Shown here piece by piece: positions 1 to 8,730 of a DNA stretch of 64,000 nt (position 1 is its first letter; each line of letters starts with the position of its first letter). The notes under the pieces are model-generated. The model was not told the origin of the DNA. It saw only the letters and a program-made list of their open reading frames with translations, and made no database searches. A program made the position numbers and the translations under genes. Source of the DNA: Myoxocephalus aenaeus (taxonomy: Eukaryota > Chordata > Actinopteri > Perciformes > Cottidae); assembly GCA_038501785.1 (NCBI GenBank), contig JBAMJR010000788.1, forward strand, positions 29,820 to 93,819, in the 5' to 3' direction.

Positions 1-80
1 ACCCCTGCGAATTCCCCAAATGTGGGAATCTCGACTGCACAATTTCTGGTAGTGGGGGACTGCGTTCGCGCTCTCCCCTG
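1..80 (+). ncRNA. RNU1: U1 snRNA, 5'-truncated by the window edge (nt 85-164)
   Basis: Copy 0. Holds the end of helix H, stem-loop III, the Sm site and stem-loop IV. The missing nt 1-84 lie outside the window, so this is an edge effect and not a broken gene. Confidence 0.95.
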
Positions 81-88
81 ATCATTAT

Positions 89-114
89 GTTGAATAAAAA
101 AAATAAAAAAAGCG
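89..114 (+). terminator. 3' box-like element after U1 copy 0 (typical form)
   Basis: GTTGAAT followed by 8 A, T, 7 A and GCG begins 9 nt after the RNA end. Vertebrate snRNA 3' boxes (GTTT, 0-3 nt, AAA, purine, two nt, AGA) lie 9-19 nt downstream and direct Integrator-dependent 3' end formation. The GTT start, spacing and A-rich body fit; the terminal AGA does not. It contains AATAAA, which here is probably part of the box and not a poly(A) signal. Confidence 0.7.
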
Positions 115-127
115 ATTCTTAAGTGGA

Positions 128-152
128 GCTGGACATGCTGCTGTTCAGCATG
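128..152. repeat. Inverted repeat with two alternative stems
   Basis: CATGCTG (134-140) and CAGCATG (146-152) form a perfect 7-bp stem with a 5-nt loop. Alternatively GCTGGACA (128-135) pairs with TGTTCAGC (142-149) with one G-T wobble. It lies about 50-70 bp after the U1 end, outside the RNA. AGCATGCC also resembles the core of the ZNF143/Staf site, though it is far from the next promoter. Confidence 0.55.
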
Positions 153-161
153 CCGCCTCAC

Positions 162-169
162 TGACATAA
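162..169. promoter_or_regulatory. CRE/ATF-like site, CA allele (TGACATAA)
   Basis: In unit 1 the site reads TGACATAA. Its presumed ancestral form TGACGTAA contains the CRE half-site TGACG. It sits about 470 bp before the next U1. Confidence 0.35.
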
Positions 170-328
170 TTGACACCGGAGGAACATAAGTGCTCAAACC
201 TGGGTAAACTGTTATGCCAAGTGGCCCCTGCAGAACCAGACCCACCTCTGGAGCTCACCCCCAACCCGGCTCACCATCCGACCCCGTGGACCCACACTTA
301 AGCACACCCCCTGAGTTAAAGACCCTAT

Positions 329-337
329 TTGGCCAAT
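329..337. promoter_or_regulatory. TTGGCCAAT motif
   Basis: Palindromic TTGGCCAA with a second CCAAT core at about -306. NF-Y or NF-I half-site is possible; function unproven. Confidence 0.3.
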
Positions 338-420
338 TTAGATTCTCGTGCCCCTGGTACTCCAGAATAAGAGACACTCTGGATGATAACTGACATTTGG
401 GTTAAGAGAAGAGAATGACA

Positions 421-428
421 TTGCAACT
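421..428 (+). promoter_or_regulatory. Octamer-like distal element candidate
   Basis: TTGCAACT matches 6 of 8 bases of the octamer ATGCAAAT at -218 to -211, where vertebrate snRNA distal sequence elements usually sit. The match is weak; it is called mainly for its position. Copies 2 and 14 have TTGCAATT and copy 37 has CTGCAACT. Confidence 0.35.
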
Positions 429-469
429 ACATTAGTATGGGCAATACAGCTAGTCCCATTGCACATAGC

Positions 470-474
470 CCAAT
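470..474 (+). promoter_or_regulatory. CCAAT box candidate
   Basis: CCAAT within AGCCCAATGG at -169, matching the usual NF-Y core and flank. Unchanged in the units I compared. Confidence 0.4.
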
Positions 475-501
475 GGCAGTTATTGTGGGGCTGTGTTTGC
501 T

Positions 502-510
502 TTCTCAGAA
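502..510. promoter_or_regulatory. Polymorphic TTCT[C/G]AGAA site
   Basis: TTCTCAGAA here, TTCTGAGAA in many other units, at about -137 to -129. Both forms fit the STAT-type spacing TTCNNNGAA. The C/G site is one of the two main haplotype markers of the array. Confidence 0.3.
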
Positions 511-579
511 GGAGAAACTGCTTGCCAAGGGAAGCTAATATGCTAAAGGCATTGAACTCTGGGATTATGCCATCTGCGA

Positions 580-595
580 ACCGTGAACTGGAGGG
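580..595 (+). promoter_or_regulatory. Proximal sequence element (PSE), reference unit
   Basis: ACCGTGAACTGGAGGG lies 59 to 44 bp before the U1 start. Position and the ACCGTG core fit the vertebrate snRNA PSE bound by SNAPc; human U1 has a similar ACCGTG at the same place. The element was present in every unit I read, including del7 units, where the deletion ends just upstream. Confidence 0.85.
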
Positions 596-603
596 CTGTG
601 TCT

Positions 604-613
604 GGGAATTCCC
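604..613. promoter_or_regulatory. Palindrome GGGAATTCCC between PSE and start
   Basis: A perfect 10-bp palindrome at -35 to -26, close to where RNA polymerase III snRNA promoters have a TATA box; there is no TATA here, as expected for U1. It fits the NF-kappaB consensus GGGRNNYYCC, but no function is shown. del7 units have GGGAGTTCCC. Confidence 0.5.
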
Positions 614-638
614 ACCCTGTCTCTGTCTCTTCCAACTC

Positions 639-802
639 ATACTTACCTGGCAGGGGAGATACCATGATCATCAAGGTGGTTCACCCAGGGCGAGGCTCAG
701 CCATTGCACGCCGGCTGTGCTGACCCCTGCGAATTCCCCAAATGTGGGAATCTCGACTGCACAATTTCTGGTAGTGGGGGACTGCGTTCGCGCTCTCCCC
801 TG
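639..802 (+). ncRNA. RNU1: U1 snRNA, copy 1 (reference copy, 164 nt)
   Basis: U1 snRNA is the RNA core of the U1 snRNP, which pairs with the 5' splice site in the nucleus. Seen here: the 5' end AUACUUACCUG (nt 1-11), whose ACUUACCUG pairs with the splice site; helix H (12-16 with 88-92); stem-loop I with loop AUCAUCAAG (29-37), the U1-70K site; stem II CAGCC/GGCUG capped by AUUGCACGCC (65-74), which keeps the U1A heptamer AUUGCAC; stem-loop III with A95-U113; Sm site AAUUUCUGG (125-133); and stem-loop IV with a UUCG tetraloop (149-152). The length equals human U1. The start is set by the invariant AUACUUACC, the 3' end by CCCCUG. A PSE and a 3' box-like element sit at the expected distances, so RNA polymerase II transcription is likely. 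Differences from human U1 that I recall as conserved: G34 to C, U72 to G, G130 to C. Spacer CA-G-C. Confidence 0.97.
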
Positions 803-1353
803 ATCATTATGTTGAATAAAAAAAATAAAAAAAGCGATTCTTAAGTGGAGCTGGACATGCTGCTGTTCAGCATGCCGCCTCACTGACATAATTGACACCG
901 GAGGAACATAAGTGCTCAAACCTGGGTAAACTGTTATGCCAAGTGGCCCCTGCAGAACCAGACCCACCTCTGGAGCTCACCCCCAACCCGGCTCACCATC
1001 CGACCCCGTGGACCCACACTTAAGCACACCCCCTGAGTTAAAGACCCTATTTGGCCAATTTAGATTCTCGTGCCCCTGGTACTCCAGAATAAGAGACACT
1101 CTGGATGATAACTGACATTTGGGTTAAGAGAAGAGAATGACATTGCAATTACATTAGTATGGGCAATACAGCTAGTCCCATTGCACATAGCCCAATGGCA
1201 GTTATTGTGGGGCTGTGTTTGCTTTCTCAGAAGGAGAAACTGCTTGCCAAGGGAAGCTAATATGCTAAAGGCATTGAACTCTGGGATTATGCGAACCGTG
1301 AACTGGAGGGCTGTGTCTGGGAGTTCCCACCCTGTCTCTGTCTCTTCCAACTC

Positions 1354-1517
1354 ATACTTACCTGGCAGGGGAGATACCATGATCATCAAGGTGGTTCACC
1401 CAGGGCGAGGCTCAGCCATTGCACGCCGGCTGTGCTGACCCCTGCGAATTCCCCAAATGTGGGAATCTCGACTGCACAATTTCTGGTAGTGGGGGACTGC
1501 GTTCGCGCTCTCCCCTG
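1354..1517 (+). ncRNA. RNU1: U1 snRNA, copy 2
   Basis: RNA reads as the reference copy. Spacer CA-G-C with CAATTA and del7; promoter-side palindrome is GGGAGTTCCC. PSE intact at 1295-1310. Confidence 0.96.
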
Positions 1518-2075
1518 ATCATTATGTTGAATAAAAAAAATAAAAAAAGCGATTCTTAAGTGGAGCTGGACATGCTGCTGTTCAGCATGCCGCCTCACTG
1601 ACATAATTGACACCGGAGGAACATAAGTGCTCAAACCTGGGTAAACTGTTATGCCAAGTGGCCCCTGCAGAACCAGACCCACCTCTGGAGCTCACCCCCA
1701 ACCCGGCTCACCATCCGACCCCGTGGACCCACACTTAAGCACACCCCCTGAGTTAAAGACCCTATTTGGCCAATTTAGATTCTCGTGCCCCTGGTACTCC
1801 AGAATAAGAGACACTCTGGATGATAACTGACATTTGGGTTAAGAGAAGAGAATGACATTGCAACTACATTAGTATGGGCAATACAGCTAGTCCCATTGCA
1901 CATAGCCCAATGGCAGTTATTGTGGGGCTGTGTTTGCTTTCTGAGAAGGAGAAACTGCTTGCCAAGGGAAGCTAATATGCTAAAGGCATTGAACTCTGGG
2001 ATTATGCCATCTGCGAACCGTGAACTGGAGGGCTGTGTCTGGGAATTCCCACCCTGTCTCTGTCTCTTCCAACTC

Positions 2076-2239
2076 ATACTTACCTGGCAGGGGAGATACC
2101 ATGATCATCAAGGTGGTTCACCCAGGGCGAGGCTCAGCCATTGCACGCCGGCTGTGCTGACCCCTGCGAATTCCCCAAATGTGGGAATCTCGACTGCACA
2201 ATTTCTGGTAGTGGGGGACTGCGTTCGCGCTCTCCCCTG
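2076..2239 (+). ncRNA. RNU1: U1 snRNA, copy 3
   Basis: RNA as reference. Spacer CA-G-G. Confidence 0.96.
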
Positions 2240-2320
2240 ATCATTATGTTGAATAAAAAAAATAAAAAAAGCGATTCTTAAGTGGAGCTGGACATGCTGC
2301 TGTTCAGCATGCCGCCTCAC

Positions 2321-2328
2321 TGACGTAA
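2321..2328. promoter_or_regulatory. CRE/ATF-like site, CG allele (TGACGTAA)
   Basis: First unit with the intact CpG form, close to the ATF/CREB consensus TGACGTMA. Confidence 0.4.
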
Positions 2329-2797
2329 TTGACACCGGAGGAACATAAGTGCTCAAACCTGGGTAAACTGTTATGCCAAGTGGCCCCTGCAGAACCAGAC
2401 CCACCTCTGGAGCTCACCCCCAACCCGGCTCACCATCCGACCCCGTGGACCCACACTTAAGCACACCCCCTGAGTTAAAGACCCTATTTGGCCAATTTAG
2501 ATTCTCGTGCCCCTGGTACTCCAGAATAAGAGACGCTCTGGATGATAACTGACATTTGGGTTAAGAGAAGAGAATGACATTGCAACTACATTAGTATGGG
2601 CAATACAGCTAGTCCCATTGCACATAGCCCAATGGCAGTTATTGTGGGGCTGTGTTTGCTTTCTCAGAAGGAGAAACTGCTTGCCAAGGGAAGCTAATAT
2701 GCTAAAGGCATTGAACTCTGGGATTATGCCATCTGCGAACCGTGAACTGGAGGGCTGTGTCTGGGAATTCCCACCCTGTCTCTGTCTCTTCCAACTC

Positions 2798-2961
2798 ATA
2801 CTTACCTGGCAGGGGAGATACCATGATCATCAAGGTGGTTCACCCAGGGCGAGGCTCAGCCATTGCACGCCGGCTGTGCTGACCCCTGCGAATTCCCCAA
2901 ATGTGGGAATCTCGACTGCACAATTTCTGGTAGTGGGGGACTGCGTTCGCGCTCTCCCCTG
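2798..2961 (+). ncRNA. RNU1: U1 snRNA, copy 4
   Basis: RNA as reference. Spacer CG-G-C with GACG, but without del7, unlike most other GACG units. Confidence 0.96.
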
Positions 2962-3519
2962 ATCATTATGTTGAATAAAAAAAATAAAAAAAGCGATTCT
3001 TAAGTGGAGCTGGACATGCTGCTGTTCAGCATGCCGCCTCACTGACGTAATTGACACCGGAGGAACATAAGTGCTCAAACCTGGGTAAACTGTTATGCCA
3101 AGTGGCCCCTGCAGAACCAGACCCACCTCTGGAGCTCACCCCCAACCCGGCTCACCATCCGACCCCGTGGACCCACACTTAAGCACACCCCCTGAGTTAA
3201 AGACCCTATTTGGCCAATTTAGATTCTCGTGCCCCTGGTACTCCAGAATAAGAGACACTCTGGATGATAACTGACATTTGGGTTAAGAGAAGAGAATGAC
3301 ATTGCAACTACATTAGTATGGGCAATACAGCTAGTCCCATTGCACATAGCCCAATGGCAGTTATTGTGGGGCTGTGTTTGCTTTCTCAGAAGGAGAAACT
3401 GCTTGCCAAGGGAAGCTAATATGCTAAAGGCATTGAACTCTGGGATTATGCCATCTGCGAACCGTGAACTGGAGGGCTGTGTCTGGGAATTCCCACCCTG
3501 TCTCTGTCTCTTCCAACTC

Positions 3520-3683
3520 ATACTTACCTGGCAGGGGAGATACCATGATCATCAAGGTGGTTCACCCAGGGCGAGGCTCAGCCATTGCACGCCGGCTGTG
3601 CTGACCCCTGCGAATTCCCCAAATGTGGGAATCTCGACTGCACAATTTCTGGTAGTGGGGGACTGCGTTCGCGCTCTCCCCTG
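3520..3683 (+). ncRNA. RNU1: U1 snRNA, copy 5
   Basis: RNA as reference. Spacer CG-G-C. Confidence 0.96.
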
Positions 3684-3764
3684 ATCATTATGTTGAATAA
3701 AAAAAATAAAAAAAGCGATTCTTAAGTGGAGCTGGACATGCTGCTGTTCAGCATGCCGCCTCAC

Positions 3765-3772
3765 TGATGTAA
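3765..3772. promoter_or_regulatory. CRE/ATF-like site, TG allele (TGATGTAA)
   Basis: First unit with the TG form, which removes the CpG by a C to T change. Confidence 0.35.
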
Positions 3773-4241
3773 TTGACACCGGAGGAACATAAGTGCTCAA
3801 ACCTGGGTAAACTGTTATGCCAAGTGGCCCCTGCAGAACCAGACCCACCTCTGGAGCTCACCCCCAACCCGGCTCACAATCCGACCCCATGGACCCACAC
3901 TTAAGCACACCCCCTAAGTTAAAGACCCTATTTGGCCAATTTAGATTCTCGTGCCCCTGGTACTCCAGAATAAGAGACACTCTGGATGATAACTGACATT
4001 TGGGTTAAGAGAAGAGAATGACATTGCAACTACATTAGTATGGGCAATACAGCTAGTCCCATTGCACATAGCCCAATGGCAGTTATTGTGGGGCTGTGTT
4101 TGCTTTCTGAGAAGGAGAAACTGCTTGCCAAGGGAAGCTAATATGCTAAAGGCATTGAACTCTGGGATTATGCCATCTGCGAACCGTGAACTGGAGGGCT
4201 GTGTCTGGGAATTCCCACCCTGTCTCTGTCTCTTCCAACTC

Positions 4242-4405
4242 ATACTTACCTGGCAGGGGAGATACCATGATCATCAAGGTGGTTCACCCAGGGCGAGGCT
4301 CAGCCATTGCACGCCGGCTGTGCTGACCCCTGCGAATTCCCCAAATGTGGGAATCTCGACTGCACAATTTCTGGTAGTGGGGGACTGCGTTCGCGCTCTC
4401 CCCTG
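4242..4405 (+). ncRNA. RNU1: U1 snRNA, copy 6
   Basis: RNA as reference. Spacer TG-A-G with two further changes, CACAATCC for CACCATCC and CCCCATGG for CCCCGTGG, shared only with copy 18. Confidence 0.96.
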
Positions 4406-4963
4406 ATCATTATGTTGAATAAAAAAAATAAAAAAAGCGATTCTTAAGTGGAGCTGGACATGCTGCTGTTCAGCATGCCGCCTCACTGATGTAATTGACA
4501 CCGGAGGAACATAAGTGCTCAAACCTGGGTAAACTGTTATGCCAAGTGGCCCCTGCAGAACCAGACCCACCTCTGGAGCTCACCCCCAACCCGGCTCACC
4601 ATCCGACCCCGTGGACCCACACTTAAGCACACCCCCTAAGTTAAAGACCCTATTTGGCCAATTTAGATTCTCGTGCCCCTGGTACTCCAGAATAAGAGAC
4701 ACTCTGGATGATAACTGACATTTGGGTTAAGAGAAGAGAATGACATTGCAACTACATTAGTATGGGCAATACAGCTAGTCCCATTGCACATAGCCCAATG
4801 GCAGTTATTGTGGGGCTGTGTTTGCTTTCTGAGAAGGAGAAACTGCTTGCCAAGGGAAGCTAATATGCTAAAGGCATTGAACTCTGGGATTATGCCATCT
4901 GCGAACCGTGAACTGGAGGGCTGTGTCTGGGAATTCCCACCCTGTCTCTGTCTCTTCCAACTC

Positions 4964-5127
4964 ATACTTACCTGGCAGGGGAGATACCATGATCATCAAG
5001 GTGGTTCACCCAGGGCGAGGCTCAGCCATTGCACGCCGGCTGTGCTGACCCCTGCGAATTCCCCAAATGTGGGAATCTCGACTGCACAATTTCTGGTAGT
5101 GGGGGACTGCGTTCGCGCTCTCCCCTG
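4964..5127 (+). ncRNA. RNU1: U1 snRNA, copy 7
   Basis: RNA as reference. Spacer TG-A-G. Confidence 0.96.
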
Positions 5128-5685
5128 ATCATTATGTTGAATAAAAAAAATAAAAAAAGCGATTCTTAAGTGGAGCTGGACATGCTGCTGTTCAGCATGC
5201 CGCCTCACTGACATAATTGACACCGGAGGAACATAAGTGCTCAAACCTGGGTAAACTGTTATGCCAAGTGGCCCCTGCAGAACCAGACCCACCTCTGGAG
5301 CTCACCCCCAACCCGGCTCACCATCCGACCCCGTGGACCCACACTTAAGCACACCCCCTGAGTTAAAGACCCTATTTGGCCAATTTAGATTCTCGTGCCC
5401 CTGGTACTCCAGAATAAGAGACACTCTGGATGATAACTGACATTTGGGTTAAGAGAAGAGAATGACATTGCAACTACATTAGTATGGGCAATACAGCTAG
5501 TCCCATTGCACATAGCCCAATGGCAGTTATTGTGGGGCTGTGTTTGCTTTCTCAGAAGGAGAAACTGCTTGCCAAGGGAAGCTAATATGCTAAAGGCATT
5601 GAACTCTGGGATTATGCCATCTGCGAACCGTGAACTGGAGGGCTGTGTCTGGGAATTCCCACCCTGTCTCTGTCTCTTCCAACTC

Positions 5686-5849
5686 ATACTTACCTGGCAG
5701 GGGAGATACCATGATCATCAAGGTGGTTCACCCAGGGCGAGGCTCAGCCATTGCACGCCGGCTGTGCTGACCCCTGCGAATTCCCCAAATGTGGGAATCT
5801 CGACTGCACAATTTCTGGTAGTGGGGGACTGCGTTCGCGCTCTCCCCTG
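5686..5849 (+). ncRNA. RNU1: U1 snRNA, copy 8
   Basis: RNA as reference. Spacer CA-G-C. Confidence 0.96.
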
Positions 5850-6400
5850 ATCATTATGTTGAATAAAAAAAATAAAAAAAGCGATTCTTAAGTGGAGCTG
5901 GACATGCTGCTGTTCAGCATGCCGCCTCACTGACGTAATTGACACCGGAGGAACATAAGTGCTCAAACCTGGGTAAACTGTTATGCCAAGTGGCCCCTGC
6001 AGAACCAGACCCACCTCTGGAGCTCACCCCCAACCCGGCTCACCATCCGACCCCGTGGACCCACACTTAAGCACACCCCCTGAGTTAAAGACCCTATTTG
6101 GCCAATTTAGATTCTCGTGCCCCTGGTACTCCAGAATAAGAGACGCTCTGGATGATAACTGACATTTGGGTTAAGAGAAGAGAATGACATTGCAACTACA
6201 TTAGTATGGGCAATACAGCTAGTCCCATTGCACATAGCCCAATGGCAGTTATTGTGGGGCTGTGTTTGCTTTCTCAGAAGGAGAAACTGCTTGCCAAGGG
6301 AAGCTAATATGCTAAAGGCATTGAACTCTGGGATTATGCGAACCGTGAACTGGAGGGCTGTGTCTGGGAGTTCCCACCCTGTCTCTGTCTCTTCCAACTC

Positions 6401-6564
6401 ATACTTACCTGGCAGGGGAGATACCATGATCATCAAGGTGGTTCACCCAGGGCGAGGCTCAGCCATTGCACGCCGGCTGTGCTGACCCCTGCGAATTCCC
6501 CAAATGTGGGAATCTCGACTGCACAATTTCTGGTAGTGGGGGACTGCGTTCGCGCTCTCCCCTG
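6401..6564 (+). ncRNA. RNU1: U1 snRNA, copy 9
   Basis: RNA as reference. Spacer CG-G-C with GACG and del7. Confidence 0.96.
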
Positions 6565-7122
6565 ATCATTATGTTGAATAAAAAAAATAAAAAAAGCGAT
6601 TCTTAAGTGGAGCTGGACATGCTGCTGTTCAGCATGCCGCCTCACTGACATAATTGACACCGGAGGAACATAAGTGCTCAAACCTGGGTAAACTGTTATG
6701 CCAAGTGGCCCCTGCAGAACCAGACCCACCTCTGGAGCTCACCCCCAACCCGGCTCACCATCCGACCCCGTGGACCCACACTTAAGCACACCCCCTGAGT
6801 TAAAGACCCTATTTGGCCAATTTAGATTCTCGTGCCCCTGGTACTCCAGAATAAGAGACACTCTGGATGATAACTGACATTTGGGTTAAGAGAAGAGAAT
6901 GACATTGCAACTACATTAGTATGGGCAATACAGCTAGTCCCATTGCACATAGCCCAATGGCAGTTATTGTGGGGCTGTGTTTGCTTTCTGAGAAGGAGAA
7001 ACTGCTTGCCAAGGGAAGCTAATATGCTAAAGGCATTGAACTCTGGGATTATGCCATCTGCGAACCGTGAACTGGAGGGCTGTGTCTGGGAATTCCCACC
7101 CTGTCTCTGTCTCTTCCAACTC

Positions 7123-7286
7123 ATACTTACCTGGCAGGGGAGATACCATGATCATCAAGGTGGTTCACCCAGGGCGAGGCTCAGCCATTGCACGCCGGCT
7201 GTGCTGACCCCTGCGAATTCCCCAAATGTGGGAATCTCGACTGCACAATTTCTGGTAGTGGGGGACTGTGTTCGCGCTCTCCCCTG
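7123..7286 (+). ncRNA. RNU1: U1 snRNA, copy 10 (C147U variant)
   Basis: One RNA difference from the reference: C147 to U at 7269, in the upper stem of stem-loop IV. It turns the C147-G154 pair into a U-G wobble next to the UUCG tetraloop, so folding should be kept. The same change occurs in copy 22. Spacer CA-G-G. Confidence 0.96.
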
Positions 7287-7844
7287 ATCATTATGTTGAA
7301 TAAAAAAAATAAAAAAAGCGATTCTTAAGTGGAGCTGGACATGCTGCTGTTCAGCATGCCGCCTCACTGATGTAATTGACACCGGAGGAACATAAGTGCT
7401 CAAACCTGGGTAAACTGTTATGCCAAGTGGCCCCTGCAGAACCAGACCCACCTCTGGAGCTCACCCCCAACCCGGCTCACCATCCGACCCCGTGGACCCA
7501 CACTTAAGCACACCCCCTAAGTTAAAGACCCTATTTGGCCAATTTAGATTCTCGTGCCCCTGGTACTCCAGAATAAGAGACACTCTGGATGATAACTGAC
7601 ATTTGGGTTAAGAGAAGAGAATGACATTGCAACTACATTAGTATGGGCAATACAGCTAGTCCCATTGCACATAGCCCAATGGCAGTTATTGTGGGGCTGT
7701 GTTTGCTTTCTGAGAAGGAGAAACTGCTTGCCAAGGGAAGCTAATATGCTAAAGGCATTGAACTCTGGGATTATGCCATCTGCGAACCGTGAACTGGAGG
7801 GCTGTGTCTGGGAATTCCCACCCTGTCTCTGTCTCTTCCAACTC

Positions 7845-8008
7845 ATACTTACCTGGCAGGGGAGATACCATGATCATCAAGGTGGTTCACCCAGGGCGAG
7901 GCTCAGCCATTGCACGCCGGCTGTGCTGACCCCTGCGAATTCCCCAAATGTGGGAATCTCGACTGCACAATTTCTGGTAGTGGGGGACTGCGTTCGCGCT
8001 CTCCCCTG
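7845..8008 (+). ncRNA. RNU1: U1 snRNA, copy 11
   Basis: RNA as reference. Spacer TG-A-G. Confidence 0.96.
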
Positions 8009-8566
8009 ATCATTATGTTGAATAAAAAAAATAAAAAAAGCGATTCTTAAGTGGAGCTGGACATGCTGCTGTTCAGCATGCCGCCTCACTGACATAATTG
8101 ACACCGGAGGAACATAAGTGCTCAAACCTGGGTAAACTGTTATGCCAAGTGGCCCCTGCAGAACCAGACCCACCTCTGGAGCTCACCCCCAACCCGGCTC
8201 ACCATCCGACCCCGTGGACCCACACTTAAGCACACCCCCTGAGTTAAAGACCCTATTTGGCCAATTTAGATTCTCGTGCCCCTGGTACTCCAGAATAAGA
8301 GACACTCTGGATGATAACTGACATTTGGGTTAAGAGAAGAGAATGACATTGCAACTACATTAGTATGGGCAATACAGCTAGTCCCATTGCACATAGCCCA
8401 ATGGCAGTTATTGTGGGGCTGTGTTTGCTTTCTCAGAAGGAGAAACTGCTTGCCAAGGGAAGCTAATATGCTAAAGGCATTGAACTCTGGGATTATGCCA
8501 TCTGCGAACCGTGAACTGGAGGGCTGTGTCTGGGAATTCCCACCCTGTCTCTGTCTCTTCCAACTC

Positions 8567-8730
8567 ATACTTACCTGGCAGGGGAGATACCATGATCATC
8601 AAGGTGGTTCACCCAGGGCGAGGCTCAGCCATTGCACGCCGGCTGTGCTGACCCCTGCGAATTCCCCAAATGTGGGAATCTCGACTGCACAATTTCTGGT
8701 AGTGGGGGACTGCGTTCGCGCTCTCCCCTG
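8567..8730 (+). ncRNA. RNU1: U1 snRNA, copy 12
   Basis: RNA as reference. Spacer CA-G-C; its counterpart in the next higher-order repeat (copy 24) is TG-A-G, so the two blocks stop matching here. Confidence 0.96.

Larger units (their letters stand above)
81..638 (+). other. Prototype U1 intergenic spacer (558 bp)
   Basis: Stretch between two U1 genes, taken as the model for every unit. In order it holds a 3' box-like A-rich element, an inverted repeat, a CRE-like site, a C-rich stretch of about 100 bp (about 225-315), a TTGGCCAAT motif, an octamer-like site, a CCAAT box, a polymorphic TTCTCAGAA, the PSE and GGGAATTCCC. About 225-325 shows no motif I can name. I see no tRNA, 5S or second snRNA gene in it, and no credible protein gene on either strand. 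Confidence 0.85.
1..8650 (+). repeat. 12-unit higher-order repeat, first copy
   Basis: Haplotype order of units 1-11 repeats exactly in units 13-23 at an offset of 8650 bp, including two 715-bp units, the rare CACAATCC/CCCCATGG unit and the C147U copy. The left limit is at or beyond the window edge. Confidence 0.85.

Noticed and set aside
93..98. AATAAA as a poly(A) signal
   Set aside because: It sits 13 nt after the U1 RNA end within the 3' box-like element; U1 is not polyadenylated.
95..111. T-tract on the - strand as an RNA polymerase III terminator
   Set aside because: No A/B box or other polymerase III gene is visible on the - strand upstream of it.
451..470. Staf/ZNF143 site around GTCCCATTGCACATAG in the distal promoter
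   Set aside because: The CCC and TGC parts are two bases too close for the consensus.
338..640. 100-codon open frame on the - strand (start MSWKRQ)
   Set aside because: Antisense to the U1 promoter and destroyed or re-framed by spacer variants such as del7 and the stop at 47965; no sign of coding selection.
459..803. 114-codon open frame on + in most units (start MHIAQW)
   Set aside because: It runs through the PSE and the whole U1 gene and ends two bases after the RNA's penultimate base. It recurs only because the unit repeats; del7 units shift its frame without consequence.
671..967. 98-codon open frame on the - strand (start MGLVLQ)
   Set aside because: Antisense to most of U1 and the 3' box; its lysine-free, A-tract-derived phenylalanine run is simply the reverse of the poly-A element.
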